A stretch of DNA of 64,000 nt from Bacillus sp. FJAT-25509 (GCF_001420605.1 NZ_LJIZ01000003.1:248001-312000), one strand, 5' to 3'. Positions 51,834 through 61,447 are shown, counted from the stretch's first letter. Numbers and translations are program-made. Notes: generated from the sequence alone by a model not told the origin.

Positions 51834-52943
51834 ATGGTAATAAATTACAACAATAATAAATGGACACAGCTTTTATTAACTTTAATTATTGCAATTATTG
51901 GTGGATTTTTATTTCAATTAATTAAACTACCAATACCTTGGCTCCTTGGACCAATGTTTTTTGTCCTTATATTTTCTAAAATTAAAGGGATAAAATTGTA
52001 TTGGCCAAATAAAATCCGAGATACAGCCATGATCATAATCGGCTACACAATTGGGCTATCATTTACATCTTCTACGTTTATTCAAATCGGACATCAATTA
52101 ACTTCTATGATATTGATGACCTTTCTACTCATCCTTTTTACAATTACAATTTCAATCATAATTTCTAAAGTATTTAAAATACATTATCCAACTGTTTTGT
52201 TAGGTAGTATTCCTGGGGGACTAAGTCAAATGATTGCTCTGGCTGAAGAGATTAAAGATATTGACTTTACAATTGTCACTTTCTTACAAATTTCCAGGCT
52301 TATGATGATTATTTTTATGGTCCCATTATTAATTTTCAGTCCATTTTTTAATGTACATAAAAGTTCGATTTCAGAAGCTATTCACCATTCTTCGGCAAGC
52401 TGGCATGGCTTATTTCCAAACATCATTATTTTTGCTATTTTCTGTACACTACTTGGTGTTTTAGGGAAGAAAATAAATTTTCCAACAGCATTACTTTTAG
52501 GTCCAATGATCGCTACCATCATCCTTAATTTATCAGGACTACATGGACCTGCCTTACCTTCTGTTATATTAGACTGTTCCCAGTTAATGATGGGAAGTTA
52601 TATTGGCATATTATTAAAACCAGAAAACTTAAATAACAAATTAAAAATTGTTTTAGTTTCAGCCTTAAGTGGCGTTGTTTTATTAACGTTTTCGCTTTTA
52701 TCTAGTATATTTTTAACACATATTCACACCATTGATCATATTAGTGCCTTACTAAGTTTAGCCCCTGGTGGAATGGATCAAATGGCCTTAATTGCTAAAG
52801 AAGTAGACGCAGATATAACTGTCATTATGTGTTACCAACTATTTAGAACGCTATTTATATTTATTGTTGTACCATATTTATTAAGATATATTTTTAGAGC
52901 AAGAATACAAGAAAGTAAGGTTAAGCGAGTAAGTAATGAATAA
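51834..52943 (+). CDS. AbrB-family membrane protein (COG3180, putative ammonia monooxygenase misnomer)
   Basis: 369 residues from the ATG at 51834 with AAGAAGTG upstream; an in-frame ATG at 51789 has no such site. Two copies of a five-helix module: FLFQLIKLPIPWLLGPMFFV and later ALLLGPMIATIILNLSGL, with LLGSIPGGLSQMIALAEEI and LLSLAPGGMDQMALIAKEVD as matching loops. The gene-duplication AbrB membrane family, despite its name, is unrelated to the AbrB DNA-binding protein and its function is unknown. Single gene. Confidence 0.8.
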   Translation: MVINYNNNKWTQLLLTLIIAIIGGFLFQLIKLPIPWLLGPMFFVLIFSKIKGIKLYWPNKIRDTAMIIIGYTIGLSFTSSTFIQIGHQLTSMILMTFLLILFTITISIIISKVFKIHYPTVLLGSIPGGLSQMIALAEEIKDIDFTIVTFLQISRLMMIIFMVPLLIFSPFFNVHKSSISEAIHHSSASWHGLFPNIIIFAIFCTLLGVLGKKINFPTALLLGPMIATIILNLSGLHGPALPSVILDCSQLMMGSYIGILLKPENLNNKLKIVLVSALSGVVLLTFSLLSSIFLTHIHTIDHISALLSLAPGGMDQMALIAKEVDADITVIMCYQLFRTLFIFIVVPYLLRYIFRARIQESKVKRVSNE

Positions 52944-52969
52944 GAAAAAGAAAACCTTTCCTTGCTTTT

Positions 52970-53716
52970 CTATTCTTCATAGATTATTTTTCTAGTCATT
53001 CCACCATCAATTATGATATTTTGACCATTAATAAAGTTATTTTCTGGATCAGCTAAATAAATACAAGCTTTAGCTATATCTTCAGGCTTGCCTACTCGAT
53101 TTGACCAATGTTGAAGATGATCAGTTTCTTTTAATTCTTCTTTCTGGTCAACATGTATCCATCCAGGGCTAATGCAGTTTACTGTTATACCATTTGGCTG
53201 AAGCGATGCTGCTAATGAATGGGTAATTGATACAATTCCACCCTTTGAGGCTGCATACGCTTCTGAATTCGGCTCCGACATGATCGCTCTAGTTGATGCC
53301 ATATTTATTATTCTTCCATTATTATTCATGACTTTAGCAGCTTCTCTTGATGAAATAAAAACGCTTCTCAAATTAGTATTTATTACTTGATCCCATTCAT
53401 CTGTTGATAAACTTAAAAATGGCTTAAAAGCGGAAATTCCAGCATTATTTATTAAAATATCAAGTCTACCAATTTTGTCAAAGACGGTGCGAATAAGATT
53501 TATGATGTCTTCCTCTTTACTAACATCAGTCTTATAGAATATTGCTCTTCCACCATTTTCCTCAATTTGCTTTACAACTCTATTACCTTTTTGTTCATTG
53601 ATATCAGCTATAAAAACAATTGCTCCTAATTTTCCAAATGCAATTGCAATACCCTCTCCAATTCCATTCGCACCACCTGTAATAATAATTGATTTCCCTT
53701 TAAACTTTTCTTCCAT
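52970..53716 (-). CDS. SDR family oxidoreductase
   Basis: 248 residues. NAD(P)-binding IIITGGANGIGEGIAIAFGK, acidic DINEQKG after strand 2 (favouring NAD), ILINNAGISAFKPF, catalytic MASTRAI (Ser) and YAASKGGIVS (Tyr and Lys), and ISPGWIHVDQ. Classical glucose/ribitol-dehydrogenase type; substrate unknown. It is separated from the upstream MarR-type gene by a hairpin. AAGAGGT upstream. Confidence 0.88.
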   Translation of the reverse strand: MEEKFKGKSIIITGGANGIGEGIAIAFGKLGAIVFIADINEQKGNRVVKQIEENGGRAIFYKTDVSKEEDIINLIRTVFDKIGRLDILINNAGISAFKPFLSLSTDEWDQVINTNLRSVFISSREAAKVMNNNGRIINMASTRAIMSEPNSEAYAASKGGIVSITHSLAASLQPNGITVNCISPGWIHVDQKEELKETDHLQHWSNRVGKPEDIAKACIYLADPENNFINGQNIIIDGGMTRKIIYEE

Positions 53717-53769
53717 ATTTTTATACCTCTTCTTACAATTAGTCTATTTTTATTATTTCCAGCCTTAAC

Positions 53770-53796
53770 AAAAAAAGCCGTCAAATGACAGCTTTT
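53770..53796 (-). terminator. terminator of the MarR-type gene
   Basis: AAAAGCCGTCA (53773-53783) / TGACAGCTTTT (53786-53796), one mismatch, with an A-run to the left. Its presence suggests the SDR gene is not simply co-transcribed. Confidence 0.6.
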
Positions 53797-53814
53797 AATT
53801 CGAATTAAGTTATC

Positions 53815-54264
53815 TCAATCTTGAGGTTGATTTTTGCTTAATCCAATCTTTTTTAATAAATAGATTAACATATCTTTTTCAACTGAATTTAGTTGAGAAA
53901 ATAAGTTATCAATCATTTCGCTATGAGCTGGAAAGATACAACTAATTACTCTTCTCCCCTCTTCAGTCAAAGCTGCATAGATAACCCGTCGATCTTTTGG
54001 ACAATGAATGCGTTTAATATATCGCCTTGCCTCTAATTTATCTAAAACATATGTCATATTTCCACTTGAGATTAATATCCTTTTTCCAATTTGTTGGATT
54101 GGCTGATCTCCTTTATGATAAAGCAATTCTAAGACTGCAAATTCAGTTAAATTCAAACCAAAACATTTAATATTATTAATAGAAGCATCATTCAAAAATC
54201 GATTTGCTTTACAAATTTCAGAAAATAATTGGAGCGAATTAGTTGAAATTTCATTTTGATTCAT
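53815..54264 (-). CDS. MarR family regulator, MhqR-like
   Basis: 149 residues. Winged HTH: NLTEFAVLELLYHKGDQPIQ, IGKRILISSGNMTYVLDKLE, ARRYIKRIHCPKDRRVIYAA then LTEEGRRVI. The pattern is that of MhqR (YkvE) of B. subtilis, the repressor of quinone and catechol detoxification genes. An upstream palindrome (54286-54303) resembles the MhqR box, suggesting self-control. It has a single Cys in the wing (HCPKD) and one in KANRF's neighbourhood (EICKA). AAAGGAG upstream of the ATG. Confidence 0.8.
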   Translation of the reverse strand: MNQNEISTNSLQLFSEICKANRFLNDASINNIKCFGLNLTEFAVLELLYHKGDQPIQQIGKRILISSGNMTYVLDKLEARRYIKRIHCPKDRRVIYAALTEEGRRVISCIFPAHSEMIDNLFSQLNSVEKDMLIYLLKKIGLSKNQPQD

Positions 54265-54285
54265 TTCATTTCAACTCCTTTCAAC

Positions 54286-54303
54286 TATCTTGAATTAAAG
54301 ATA
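54286..54303. promoter_or_regulatory. MhqR-like operator
   Basis: TATCTTGAATTAAAGATA has arms TATCTT/AAGATA around AATT. The published MhqR box is approximately TATCTCGAATTCGAGATA, so only the two central CG pairs differ. It lies 22 bp before the MarR-type start codon. Confidence 0.6.
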
Positions 54304-54409
54304 ATTTTAAAGTATTTTTTGAAAGTAGTCAATGTCCTAAAATATGATTAAATACATAATGAAGATTTGTGAGTGTTTTCAGTTTACATAATATTATTAT
54401 GAAATACAG

Positions 54410-54745
54410 GTTTTATTCCTTATGAATCTCTTATGAGTAACTACATTTCAGATTCTCGCTGTTTTACTTCCTCATGAACCTTTTATGAGTAACTACATTT
54501 CAGATTCTCGCTGTTTTACTTCCTCATGAACCTCTTATGAGTAATCACATTTCAGATTCTCACTGTTTTACTTCCTCATGAACCTCTTATGAGTAACTAC
54601 ATTTCAGATTCTCGCTGTTTTACTTCCTCATGAACCTTTTATGAGTAACTACAATTCAGATTCTCGCTGTTTTACTTCCTCATGAACCTCTTATGAGTAA
54701 CTATATTTCACGTTTTTGTTTATTTACTTACTCATACCTTTCCAA
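54410..54745 (+). repeat. tandem array 2 of the 52-bp repeat (seven units)
   Basis: The ATGAA/CATA core recurs at 54422, 54474, 54526, 54578, 54630, 54682 and 54734, always 52 bp apart. Unit: TTTTACTTCCTCATGAACC, two to three bases, TTTATGAGTAACTACATTTC, AGATTCTCGCTG. The inner five units are nearly identical (one or two changes), so this array is younger or better homogenised than array 1. It occupies the gap 54304-54805 upstream of the MarR-type gene; no gene there. Confidence 0.92.
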
Positions 54746-54805
54746 TTACTCCAATAAGAAGAAAAAAAGTAATTCGATCGCTCCATACAAAAGCAATACA
54801 AATAA

Positions 54806-54835
54806 AAAGGACATTTTGATTAAAAAATGTCCTTT
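54806..54835 (-). terminator. terminator of the hexosaminidase-transporter operon
   Basis: AAAGGACATTTT (54806-54817) / AAAATGTCCTTT (54824-54835), A-run to the left. Confidence 0.8.
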
Positions 54836-54863
54836 CTACCTCTATCTTTTACCGATCAATCTC

Positions 54864-56264
54864 TCAGATTTTACTTTGATTAGCAAGGGCCATTTCTTTA
54901 ACTTGTTCTTCTGATAAGTCATAGAACTTAAGGAAGATAAATAATGCAATTATACATCCTACTGCTCCACCTAGATTAAATGTCGCCCATAAGGATTTTA
55001 GAGTAGTAGCAGTTTGAGTTATGGCATGTCCATTTGTTGCGGCTTTATAGCCTGCAATACCTATGATCCACATACCAAGTCCTCCGGAAATTGCTCCAAT
55101 AATTTTAGAACTGAATGTTTGTGTAGCAAATATAACTGCTTCAAAACGTGTACCATTTTTATAGCAATCATATTCAACTGAATCAGCAAAGAACATTGGA
55201 TAAATAACAAGCTGTGGTGCGATTAACATTGCTTTAAGAACTGAAACTCCTAAAAATAATCCGAAATTTTCATATGCAACAAAGTATGTGACAATTGATA
55301 GTAATGCATTTGCCCCTAAAGCAAAAGACATAAGTTTAATTTTTCCATATTTGTTTACTAACTTTGGAACAAAAGGAGCAACAAGAACTACTGGTAGAAT
55401 ACCAATTCCAAGAATCAGTGAAACTTTAGTTGCATCTTTATAGATATCAGTCGCTACAAATGGTGCTAAAGTGTTTGTAAAGTTAACTCCATTTGCAATG
55501 ATATTTACAATTACGATTGTTTTTAAATATTTATTATTTAAAAGTGAATGTAAGATTTCTTTAATTGCTGGTTCTTTTTTATTTGATTTTACTCGTTCTT
55601 TTACAAATCTCGTCATTGACATAACTAGAAATGCAATGATTGAAAAGATTAACACAGAAATCATGTAATTATTATTAGTAGCCTTTAAAACGCTTGGGAA
55701 TGCAGCTACTGCTACAAGTATACCGACAATCCCTGTAATTTGATTGTTTGCTAGTAGAACTGTTCGTTCTTCAGGATTAGGAGTGATAACCGTCGAAAAT
55801 GCGAAAGCAGGAGCATCTGCTGCAGCATAAAGTGTACCCCATATTAAATAAGTGACTGCTGCATAGCCAATACGTACACCTTCAGAAGCTGCAAGTAAAT
55901 GATCACTAAATCCGAAACAAAGAAAAGTCATAATAGGCACAGTAATTGAAGCTATATTTACCCAAGGTTTAAATTTACCACTCTTTAAATTTAATCGTTC
56001 GATAATTGTAGCGAGCGTTGGATCAACAAATGCATCCCAAATTCTTGCTAGTAAAAGTATACTTCCTACAGTTGTTGCACTAATTCCTAAAACACTTGTA
56101 TAATAAACTGCTAAAAATGAAGATACAATGAAGAAAATTATATTTTGACCAAAGAAATATGAGCTGTACATGAAACGCTCTGATTTTTTTGTAACAAAAG
56201 TATTTTTTGGTTTCGCATTTTTTTCTATAACGATTCGTTCATTTAAAACTGAATTTTTCCCCAT
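54864..56264 (-). CDS. GPH-family sugar:cation symporter (MelB/YicJ-like MFS)
   Basis: 466 residues from the ATG at 56262-56264 (GGGGAG upstream); an ATG at 56277 is an alternative. About 12 helices. Family features: ARIWDAFVDPTLATIIERLN (the conserved Asp loop after helix 2), KSGKFKPWVNIASITVPIMT and FFADSVEYDCYKNGTRFEAV. These symporters import glycosides, pentosides or hexuronides. It follows the GH20 hexosaminidase gene by a few bases, so its cargo is probably a beta-N-acetylhexosaminide. Confidence 0.85.
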   Translation of the reverse strand: MGKNSVLNERIVIEKNAKPKNTFVTKKSERFMYSSYFFGQNIIFFIVSSFLAVYYTSVLGISATTVGSILLLARIWDAFVDPTLATIIERLNLKSGKFKPWVNIASITVPIMTFLCFGFSDHLLAASEGVRIGYAAVTYLIWGTLYAAADAPAFAFSTVITPNPEERTVLLANNQITGIVGILVAVAAFPSVLKATNNNYMISVLIFSIIAFLVMSMTRFVKERVKSNKKEPAIKEILHSLLNNKYLKTIVIVNIIANGVNFTNTLAPFVATDIYKDATKVSLILGIGILPVVLVAPFVPKLVNKYGKIKLMSFALGANALLSIVTYFVAYENFGLFLGVSVLKAMLIAPQLVIYPMFFADSVEYDCYKNGTRFEAVIFATQTFSSKIIGAISGGLGMWIIGIAGYKAATNGHAITQTATTLKSLWATFNLGGAVGCIIALFIFLKFYDLSEEQVKEMALANQSKI

Positions 56265-56289
56265 AATTCCGCTCCCCATATCCTAATGA

Positions 56290-57885
56290 TTACAATGTTT
56301 GCTTTAATAGTTCCGTTGCTGTTTCTTCGTCAAAAATATTATTTAAAAACTTAGACATCATTACTTGTTTTTCTTTTTCATCTAACCCCATGTCAATATC
56401 GCTATTTTGAAGAAATTGAAACATCATCATTAAGAATTGCTTAGCCTCTTCCTGAGCAGCCGTTCCGTTAATTGTTGCTGCTTCAAATGGGGCATGATTT
56501 AAAGTAATTAAGTTTAACTCTTCCATATATGCTTTTAAACGAATTAAGAAATCCTCATAATTTCGTTCAATTGTCCAACTTGATTCTGCAAGTGCATTGA
56601 TTCTAGGTGAAATCATATATTCTAATATTTCGGGAGTGGTAACTCTTTCAGTCCAAATTGCTCCTTCAATCCCTAACACGTTTGAAGCATTTAAGGCAGG
56701 ATTTGGATGATAATCATAAGTTTTTTGTAAAGTTACAATTGAATATGGATAATCGAAATAACAATTAAATAAGTCAGAGAAAATGACTTCTTGTCCATTT
56801 TCAAAGTATGGTTTGCAATAGCTTTCCTCAGTAAATTCAACCCAGTATTGTGTCGCCATTTTGTTTTCAACATCTTTAGCTCTTAATGTTTCATTCCAAC
56901 AAATGACTTGTTTACCATGTTGAGTTAAATGATCGGTTATTCGTTTACTAAATGCATATTGTAGATCATCAAAATTATCGATGTTATTTTTTTTCATAAG
57001 TGCTAAACAATGAGGACAGGTTTTCCAATTTGTTTTTGGAACTTCATCTCCACCTATGTGGAATTTAGATGAAGGGAAAAGCTGAACGATTTCATCTAAT
57101 AGAGCAAATATCCAAGTATATGTTGATTCTTTTCCCGGACAAAGAACTGTCTTATACACACCAGCACTACTTGCTAATTCTACATTTTCTTCAATACAGC
57201 TAAGACTTGGGTTGGCAATTAACATGGCAGTAACATGTCCTGGCATATCTATTTCTGGTATAACTTCAACACCTCTTGCTTCGGCATATTTGATTACATC
57301 TTTTATCTCATCTTGCGTATAATATTCTTGATTTTCAGTTAATTTAGGATATACTTTTGATTCAATTCTCCAGCCTTGGTCATCGGATAAATGCCAATGA
57401 AGCACATTTAATTTATTTAACGACATTTCTTCGATTATCTTTTTCAGTACATCTACGTCGAAGAAATTTCTACTAACATCTACAAGTAATCCTCGATGCT
57501 TATATTTCGGATAATCTGAAAAAATAACGCCGTCTAGTTTTCGATTAGAAGTTTTGACTGCCTCGACAATCAATACATATAGAGTCGTAAGAGCATTTTT
57601 TATACCAGCTTCATCATTTGAGAATAATTTAATTTGCTCTTGAGAAATATCAATCTTATAACCATTTTTATCAACTGTAGGATCTTTTATTAACTCAATA
57701 TCGGTCTCTGTATTTAAATTTGTTTGCGAAACAAAAATGTCACATTTAGATTTTAATCTGTCCGAAAATACCTCAATTCCAGCATCAATGAATTCACTAT
57801 TTCTAATAGAAAGAGCTTCTTTTATAGCGAAACAATTTTTTTCTTTCTTTTCGATTTTACCGTTGATTTTTGGTATTAAATTCAT
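56290..57885 (-). CDS. beta-N-acetylhexosaminidase (GH20), intracellular
   Basis: 531 residues from the ATG at 57883-57885 with AGTAGGG upstream; an ATG pair at 57906 lacks such a site. GH20 pattern: RGLLVDVSRNFFDVDVLKKI, LNVLHWHLSDDQGWRIESKV, GVEVIPEIDMPGHVTAM, and the catalytic FHIGGDEVPKTNW (Asp-Glu pair), then GIEGAIWTERVTTPE. No signal peptide, so it cuts oligosaccharides after import by the adjacent GPH symporter. The region codes for an N-terminal GH20b-like domain first. First gene of the operon, divergent from the AraC regulator. Confidence 0.9.
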   Translation of the reverse strand: MNLIPKINGKIEKKEKNCFAIKEALSIRNSEFIDAGIEVFSDRLKSKCDIFVSQTNLNTETDIELIKDPTVDKNGYKIDISQEQIKLFSNDEAGIKNALTTLYVLIVEAVKTSNRKLDGVIFSDYPKYKHRGLLVDVSRNFFDVDVLKKIIEEMSLNKLNVLHWHLSDDQGWRIESKVYPKLTENQEYYTQDEIKDVIKYAEARGVEVIPEIDMPGHVTAMLIANPSLSCIEENVELASSAGVYKTVLCPGKESTYTWIFALLDEIVQLFPSSKFHIGGDEVPKTNWKTCPHCLALMKKNNIDNFDDLQYAFSKRITDHLTQHGKQVICWNETLRAKDVENKMATQYWVEFTEESYCKPYFENGQEVIFSDLFNCYFDYPYSIVTLQKTYDYHPNPALNASNVLGIEGAIWTERVTTPEILEYMISPRINALAESSWTIERNYEDFLIRLKAYMEELNLITLNHAPFEAATINGTAAQEEAKQFLMMMFQFLQNSDIDMGLDEKEKQVMMSKFLNNIFDEETATELLKQTL

Positions 57886-58089
57886 ATAGATCCCTACTCT
57901 CATCATTTTTTAAAACTTTTGGGAAGTTCACCATATTTTAATAATCCATTTTTAAAATATTTAGATTATTAAACTTAATGAAAACCCTTACATATTGTTG
58001 TGACTAAAATATATAATAATTGAAAAGAGTATTTTGATATTTTTTTGTTCATTTTGATAAAAAACGCTTAAAATTGTGAGGATCTATCT

Positions 58090-59283
58090 TTGAAAAATTA
58101 TAAACACATCAATATACAAGAAATAAAAATCAAGATTAACAGTTTCCAGATTGTTTCTGGATTAGACATTATAGGAATTGATCTTGATTTCAATATCGTT
58201 TTTTCTTTTTCTTCACCTCTTATTAAAAATGACCATCAGAATTTTCTCATGGAAACGCTTGAAACAATTAAAGTGAAATTAGATTCTATATTAGAATCTA
58301 AACATAATTATTTTAAACTCTATTGGCAAGAAACTCTCTTATATCATGTTTTTTTAATCAAAAACAAAGATGAAAATTTGCTAATTATGTTTGGTTCAAA
58401 TATGGGATTAAATCGTTTAGACGCAACATCCGAATCAGATCTTAATAATAAATCGGATCATTTTTTGAAATTATTTCAATGGATGATTGAGCCGTATTCA
58501 AATAATGCCTTCACTGAACCAGAACACTATCAACTTGAAAGTAAAGAAAATCAATCTTCTTTCGTTCCTGAAGTATCTTTAATTGAACTTTATTATGAGA
58601 ATGAATCTTTACATGCTACTTACGAGGAATTTGAAGAATTTAAAGCGATTTTAATAGAAGGAAAATTTGGGGAATTAGAAAAAAAATTTGATTTTACTAA
58701 GATGCTTCAATCATTCGATCAAATTGAGTTGGCAAAAGGAGATTCTTTAAGATCAATGAAAAATCACTTTATAGCTGCCTGTGGAATAATCTCTCAATAC
58801 GCAATTGATTCTGGTACAGATAATGAATATGCAAGAACATTAGCAGATAAATATATAAATTTAGTAGAAAGTTTAACTTCGAAGCTTGATATTTTTAAAC
58901 TAATGAAAGAAATGATTGTAAAGTTTTCTGAATGCATCATCCATTTTTCAAATCCGAGTTACTCTAATTTTATAAAAAAAATTATTCATTATATAAATAC
59001 AAACTTTTATGAAAGTATTACATTACAAGATGTAGCTCAAAAATTTAATATAAGCCCTTCTCATCTTTCCAAAAAATTAAAAAAAGAAACAGGTATGTCT
59101 TTTAATGATAATTTAAATAAAATAAGAATAAACGAAAGTAAAAAATTACTACTTCAAAGTGATAAGTCTATTTTAGAAATAGCGGTCGCAGTTGGGTTTA
59201 ACTATCAAAATCATTTTGGTAAAGTTTTTAAGCAAATTGTAGGTGTTACTCCGAATGCATTTCGAAATAATCGTACTAAGTAA
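58090..59283 (+). CDS. AraC family transcriptional regulator
   Basis: 397 residues from a TTG start with GAGGATC upstream. The last 100 residues are a double HTH: YESITLQDVAQKFNISPSHL, SKKLKKETGMSFNDNLNKIR, then ILEIAVAVGFNYQNHFGKVF and KQIVGVTPNAFR. The first about 290 residues form an uncharacterised sensor part. It is divergent from the GH20-symporter operon over 180 bp and probably controls it in response to an amino sugar, but this is context only. Confidence 0.85.
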   Translation: MKNYKHINIQEIKIKINSFQIVSGLDIIGIDLDFNIVFSFSSPLIKNDHQNFLMETLETIKVKLDSILESKHNYFKLYWQETLLYHVFLIKNKDENLLIMFGSNMGLNRLDATSESDLNNKSDHFLKLFQWMIEPYSNNAFTEPEHYQLESKENQSSFVPEVSLIELYYENESLHATYEEFEEFKAILIEGKFGELEKKFDFTKMLQSFDQIELAKGDSLRSMKNHFIAACGIISQYAIDSGTDNEYARTLADKYINLVESLTSKLDIFKLMKEMIVKFSECIIHFSNPSYSNFIKKIIHYINTNFYESITLQDVAQKFNISPSHLSKKLKKETGMSFNDNLNKIRINESKKLLLQSDKSILEIAVAVGFNYQNHFGKVFKQIVGVTPNAFRNNRTK

Positions 59284-59487
59284 AACAATTCTATGTAATT
59301 AATAAAGGAGCCAATAAATATGGCTTTTTTTATTTTCATAAAAAATCTGTTGTAAATAGAAATCTCTTTTTTAGATCATATTGAAAAGGTAAATTGTGGG
59401 TATCCTAACTGTAAGAATCGGAAATGCCATAGACCATTTATGTTGGACCCTTAGTAAGTGAGACATTTATATTTAGGACGTGAGATT
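59284..59487. other. short intergenic region
   Basis: No gene. Near 59390-59470 a stretch TGTGGGTATCCTAACTGTAA with later GGGTCC-like elements is unexplained. No terminator hairpin stands out after the AraC gene. Confidence 0.3.
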
Positions 59488-61035
59488 ATGTCAGAGACAG
59501 ATATGTCAAAATACGAAAAGAAAATTGAAGTTCGAAATATACGGATGGAAGATATTAGTGAAATTATGAAGTTATCAAACCGTTGTTTTCCTGGCATGGA
59601 AGGATGGAAACGCGAACAGTTAGAAAGTCATATTCGCATTTTTCCTGAAGGTCAGTTTTGCGTTGAGTATGAGGATAAAATTATTGGTTCTTGTTCAAGT
59701 TTAATGGTTGATTTTGACGAATATGATGATCAGCACACTTGGAACGTCATAACTGATAATGGTTATATTACAAATCATGATCCGAATGGGTTTAATTTAT
59801 ATGGAATTGAAGTAATGGTTGATCCTGAATACCGTCGTATGAAAATTGGCCATCGTCTTTACGAAGCACGAAAGGAATTGGCTCGACAGCTAAATCTTCA
59901 AAGCATTATCATTGGTGGTCGAATCCCAAATTATCATAAACATAGAGATGAAATGTCACCACGTGAGTATGTATCAGCAGTAGAGAAACATAGTATTTAT
60001 GATCCTGTTTTGTCATTCCAGTTGATGGAAGGTTTTACAATTAAACGAATTAATACACGTTACCTTCCGGATGATAAAGCGTCAGATTCCTTTGCCACTT
60101 TGATGGAATGGAGTAATATTGACTATCTGCCAAAATCTAAACGTGTTTATCGAGCTTCATTCCCAGTTCGAATATGCGCAATACAATACATGATGAAAAA
60201 AATCGATTCATTCTCTGATTTTACAAAGCAAATCGAGTATTATGTTGACGTCGCCGCTGACTTCGGTTCGGACTTTGCTGTTTTCCCAGAGTTGTTTACA
60301 ACACAATTGATGTCCTTTCTAGAAGAAAAACGCCCCGATCAGGCTGTTCGTAGGCTTGCAACATATACTGAGCAATACATCGAACTTTTTACAGAACTTG
60401 CTGTACGTTACAATGTCAATATTATCGGGGGATCTCATTTCGTTGAGGAAGATGGCAATATATACAATGTTGCGTATTTATTTAGACGCGATGGTACGAT
60501 TGAAAAGCAATTAAAAATTCACGCAACTCCTAATGAGCGAAAATGGTGGGGAATTTCAGAAGGTAACGAAATCCATGTGTTTGATACAGATTGTGGAAAA
60601 ATCGCTATTCAAATATGCTATGATATCGAGTTTCCAGAACTTGCTCGTATTGCCGTTGATCAAGGAGCAAATATTATTTTCGTTCCATTTTGTACGGATG
60701 ATCGTCAAGGGTATCTTCGTGTTCGTTATTGTGCTCAAGCAAGAGCGATTGAGAACCAAGTATATACTTGTATCGCAGGAACAGTTGGAAACTTAACACA
60801 TGTAGAGAACATGGACATTCAATATGCACAATCTGGTATTTTCTCCCCTTCTGATTTTGGGTTTGCAAGAGATGGTATTGTTGGTGAATGTGATGCAAAT
60901 GTTGATACTGTCGTAGTCGGAGATGTTGACCTTGAAAAATTAAGACGTTCTCGAAATACGGGATCAGTTCGTCAATTACGTGATCGACGTCGTGATTTAT
61001 ATCGAATTGAATTTAAGAATTTAAAGTTAGAATAA
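59488..61035 (+). CDS. GNAT acetyltransferase / carbon-nitrogen hydrolase fusion (YhcX-like)
   Basis: 515 residues from the ATG at 59488-59490 (AGGACGTGAG upstream); an earlier in-frame ATG at 59458 lacks a site. Residues about 10-200 are a GNAT domain (YGIEVMVDPEYRRMKIGHRL). Residues about 225-500 are a nitrilase-type amidohydrolase with the Glu-Lys-Cys triad: FAVFPELFT (Glu), QLKIHATPNE (Lys) and IQICYDIEFPE (Cys). This matches the bifunctional YhcX-type proteins of Bacillus. Its substrates are unknown; a role in amide or amine metabolism is likely. Terminator follows. Confidence 0.88.
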   Translation: MSETDMSKYEKKIEVRNIRMEDISEIMKLSNRCFPGMEGWKREQLESHIRIFPEGQFCVEYEDKIIGSCSSLMVDFDEYDDQHTWNVITDNGYITNHDPNGFNLYGIEVMVDPEYRRMKIGHRLYEARKELARQLNLQSIIIGGRIPNYHKHRDEMSPREYVSAVEKHSIYDPVLSFQLMEGFTIKRINTRYLPDDKASDSFATLMEWSNIDYLPKSKRVYRASFPVRICAIQYMMKKIDSFSDFTKQIEYYVDVAADFGSDFAVFPELFTTQLMSFLEEKRPDQAVRRLATYTEQYIELFTELAVRYNVNIIGGSHFVEEDGNIYNVAYLFRRDGTIEKQLKIHATPNERKWWGISEGNEIHVFDTDCGKIAIQICYDIEFPELARIAVDQGANIIFVPFCTDDRQGYLRVRYCAQARAIENQVYTCIAGTVGNLTHVENMDIQYAQSGIFSPSDFGFARDGIVGECDANVDTVVVGDVDLEKLRRSRNTGSVRQLRDRRRDLYRIEFKNLKLE

Positions 61036-61080
61036 TAAACTTAGTTGATAAGTAGACACTAAAAACTTAAATAAAAAAGA

Positions 61081-61127
61081 AAATTAAGCTCAGTCTAAAA
61101 TAGGATGCTGAGCTTAATTTATTTTTT
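61081..61127 (+). terminator. bidirectional terminator
   Basis: AAATTAAGCTCAG (61081-61093) / CTGAGCTTAATTT (61108-61120), then ATTTTTT; used from both sides. Confidence 0.8.
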
Positions 61128-61135
61128 ATTTATAT

Positions 61136-61447
61136 TCAATTTATATGTGCTAGAAATAGGCTACCAATTGTAAAGATTGATGAAATGTAAAACGAAAATG
61201 AAACTTTAAATATTTCCGTTTTATTATCTATTCCTGCTATGATACCTGTTTTCCCCTGAACTGTAGATTTATCTAATCTCCCAATCAATCCATCCCCACT
61301 AGTATTAAAAAAAACGATAATAGCTGTAATGAACAACGAACTAACAAAAAGCCAATCCGTCCAAGAAGAACCCATTGCATAGGAAAATCCAAAAGGTGTC
61401 AGAATCAAGATTATAAACGTAATACTTCCCGAGAGTAAATTTTTCAC
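61136..61447 (-). CDS. small membrane protein of unknown function
   Basis: 103 residues from a GTG start with AGAGGTG upstream. Three hydrophobic segments (about 5-23, 31-47, 79-100); a soluble loop GDGLIGRLDKSTVQGKTGII between the second and third. Family not recognised with certainty (DUF3899-like at best). Confidence 0.55.
   Translation of the reverse strand: MKNLLSGSITFIILILTPFGFSYAMGSSWTDWLFVSSLFITAIIVFFNTSGDGLIGRLDKSTVQGKTGIIAGIDNKTEIFKVSFSFYISSIFTIGSLFLAHIN

Noticed and set aside
42205-54745. The two tandem arrays as CRISPR arrays
   Set aside because: Whole 52-bp units repeat with no unique spacers between them, and no cas genes are present.
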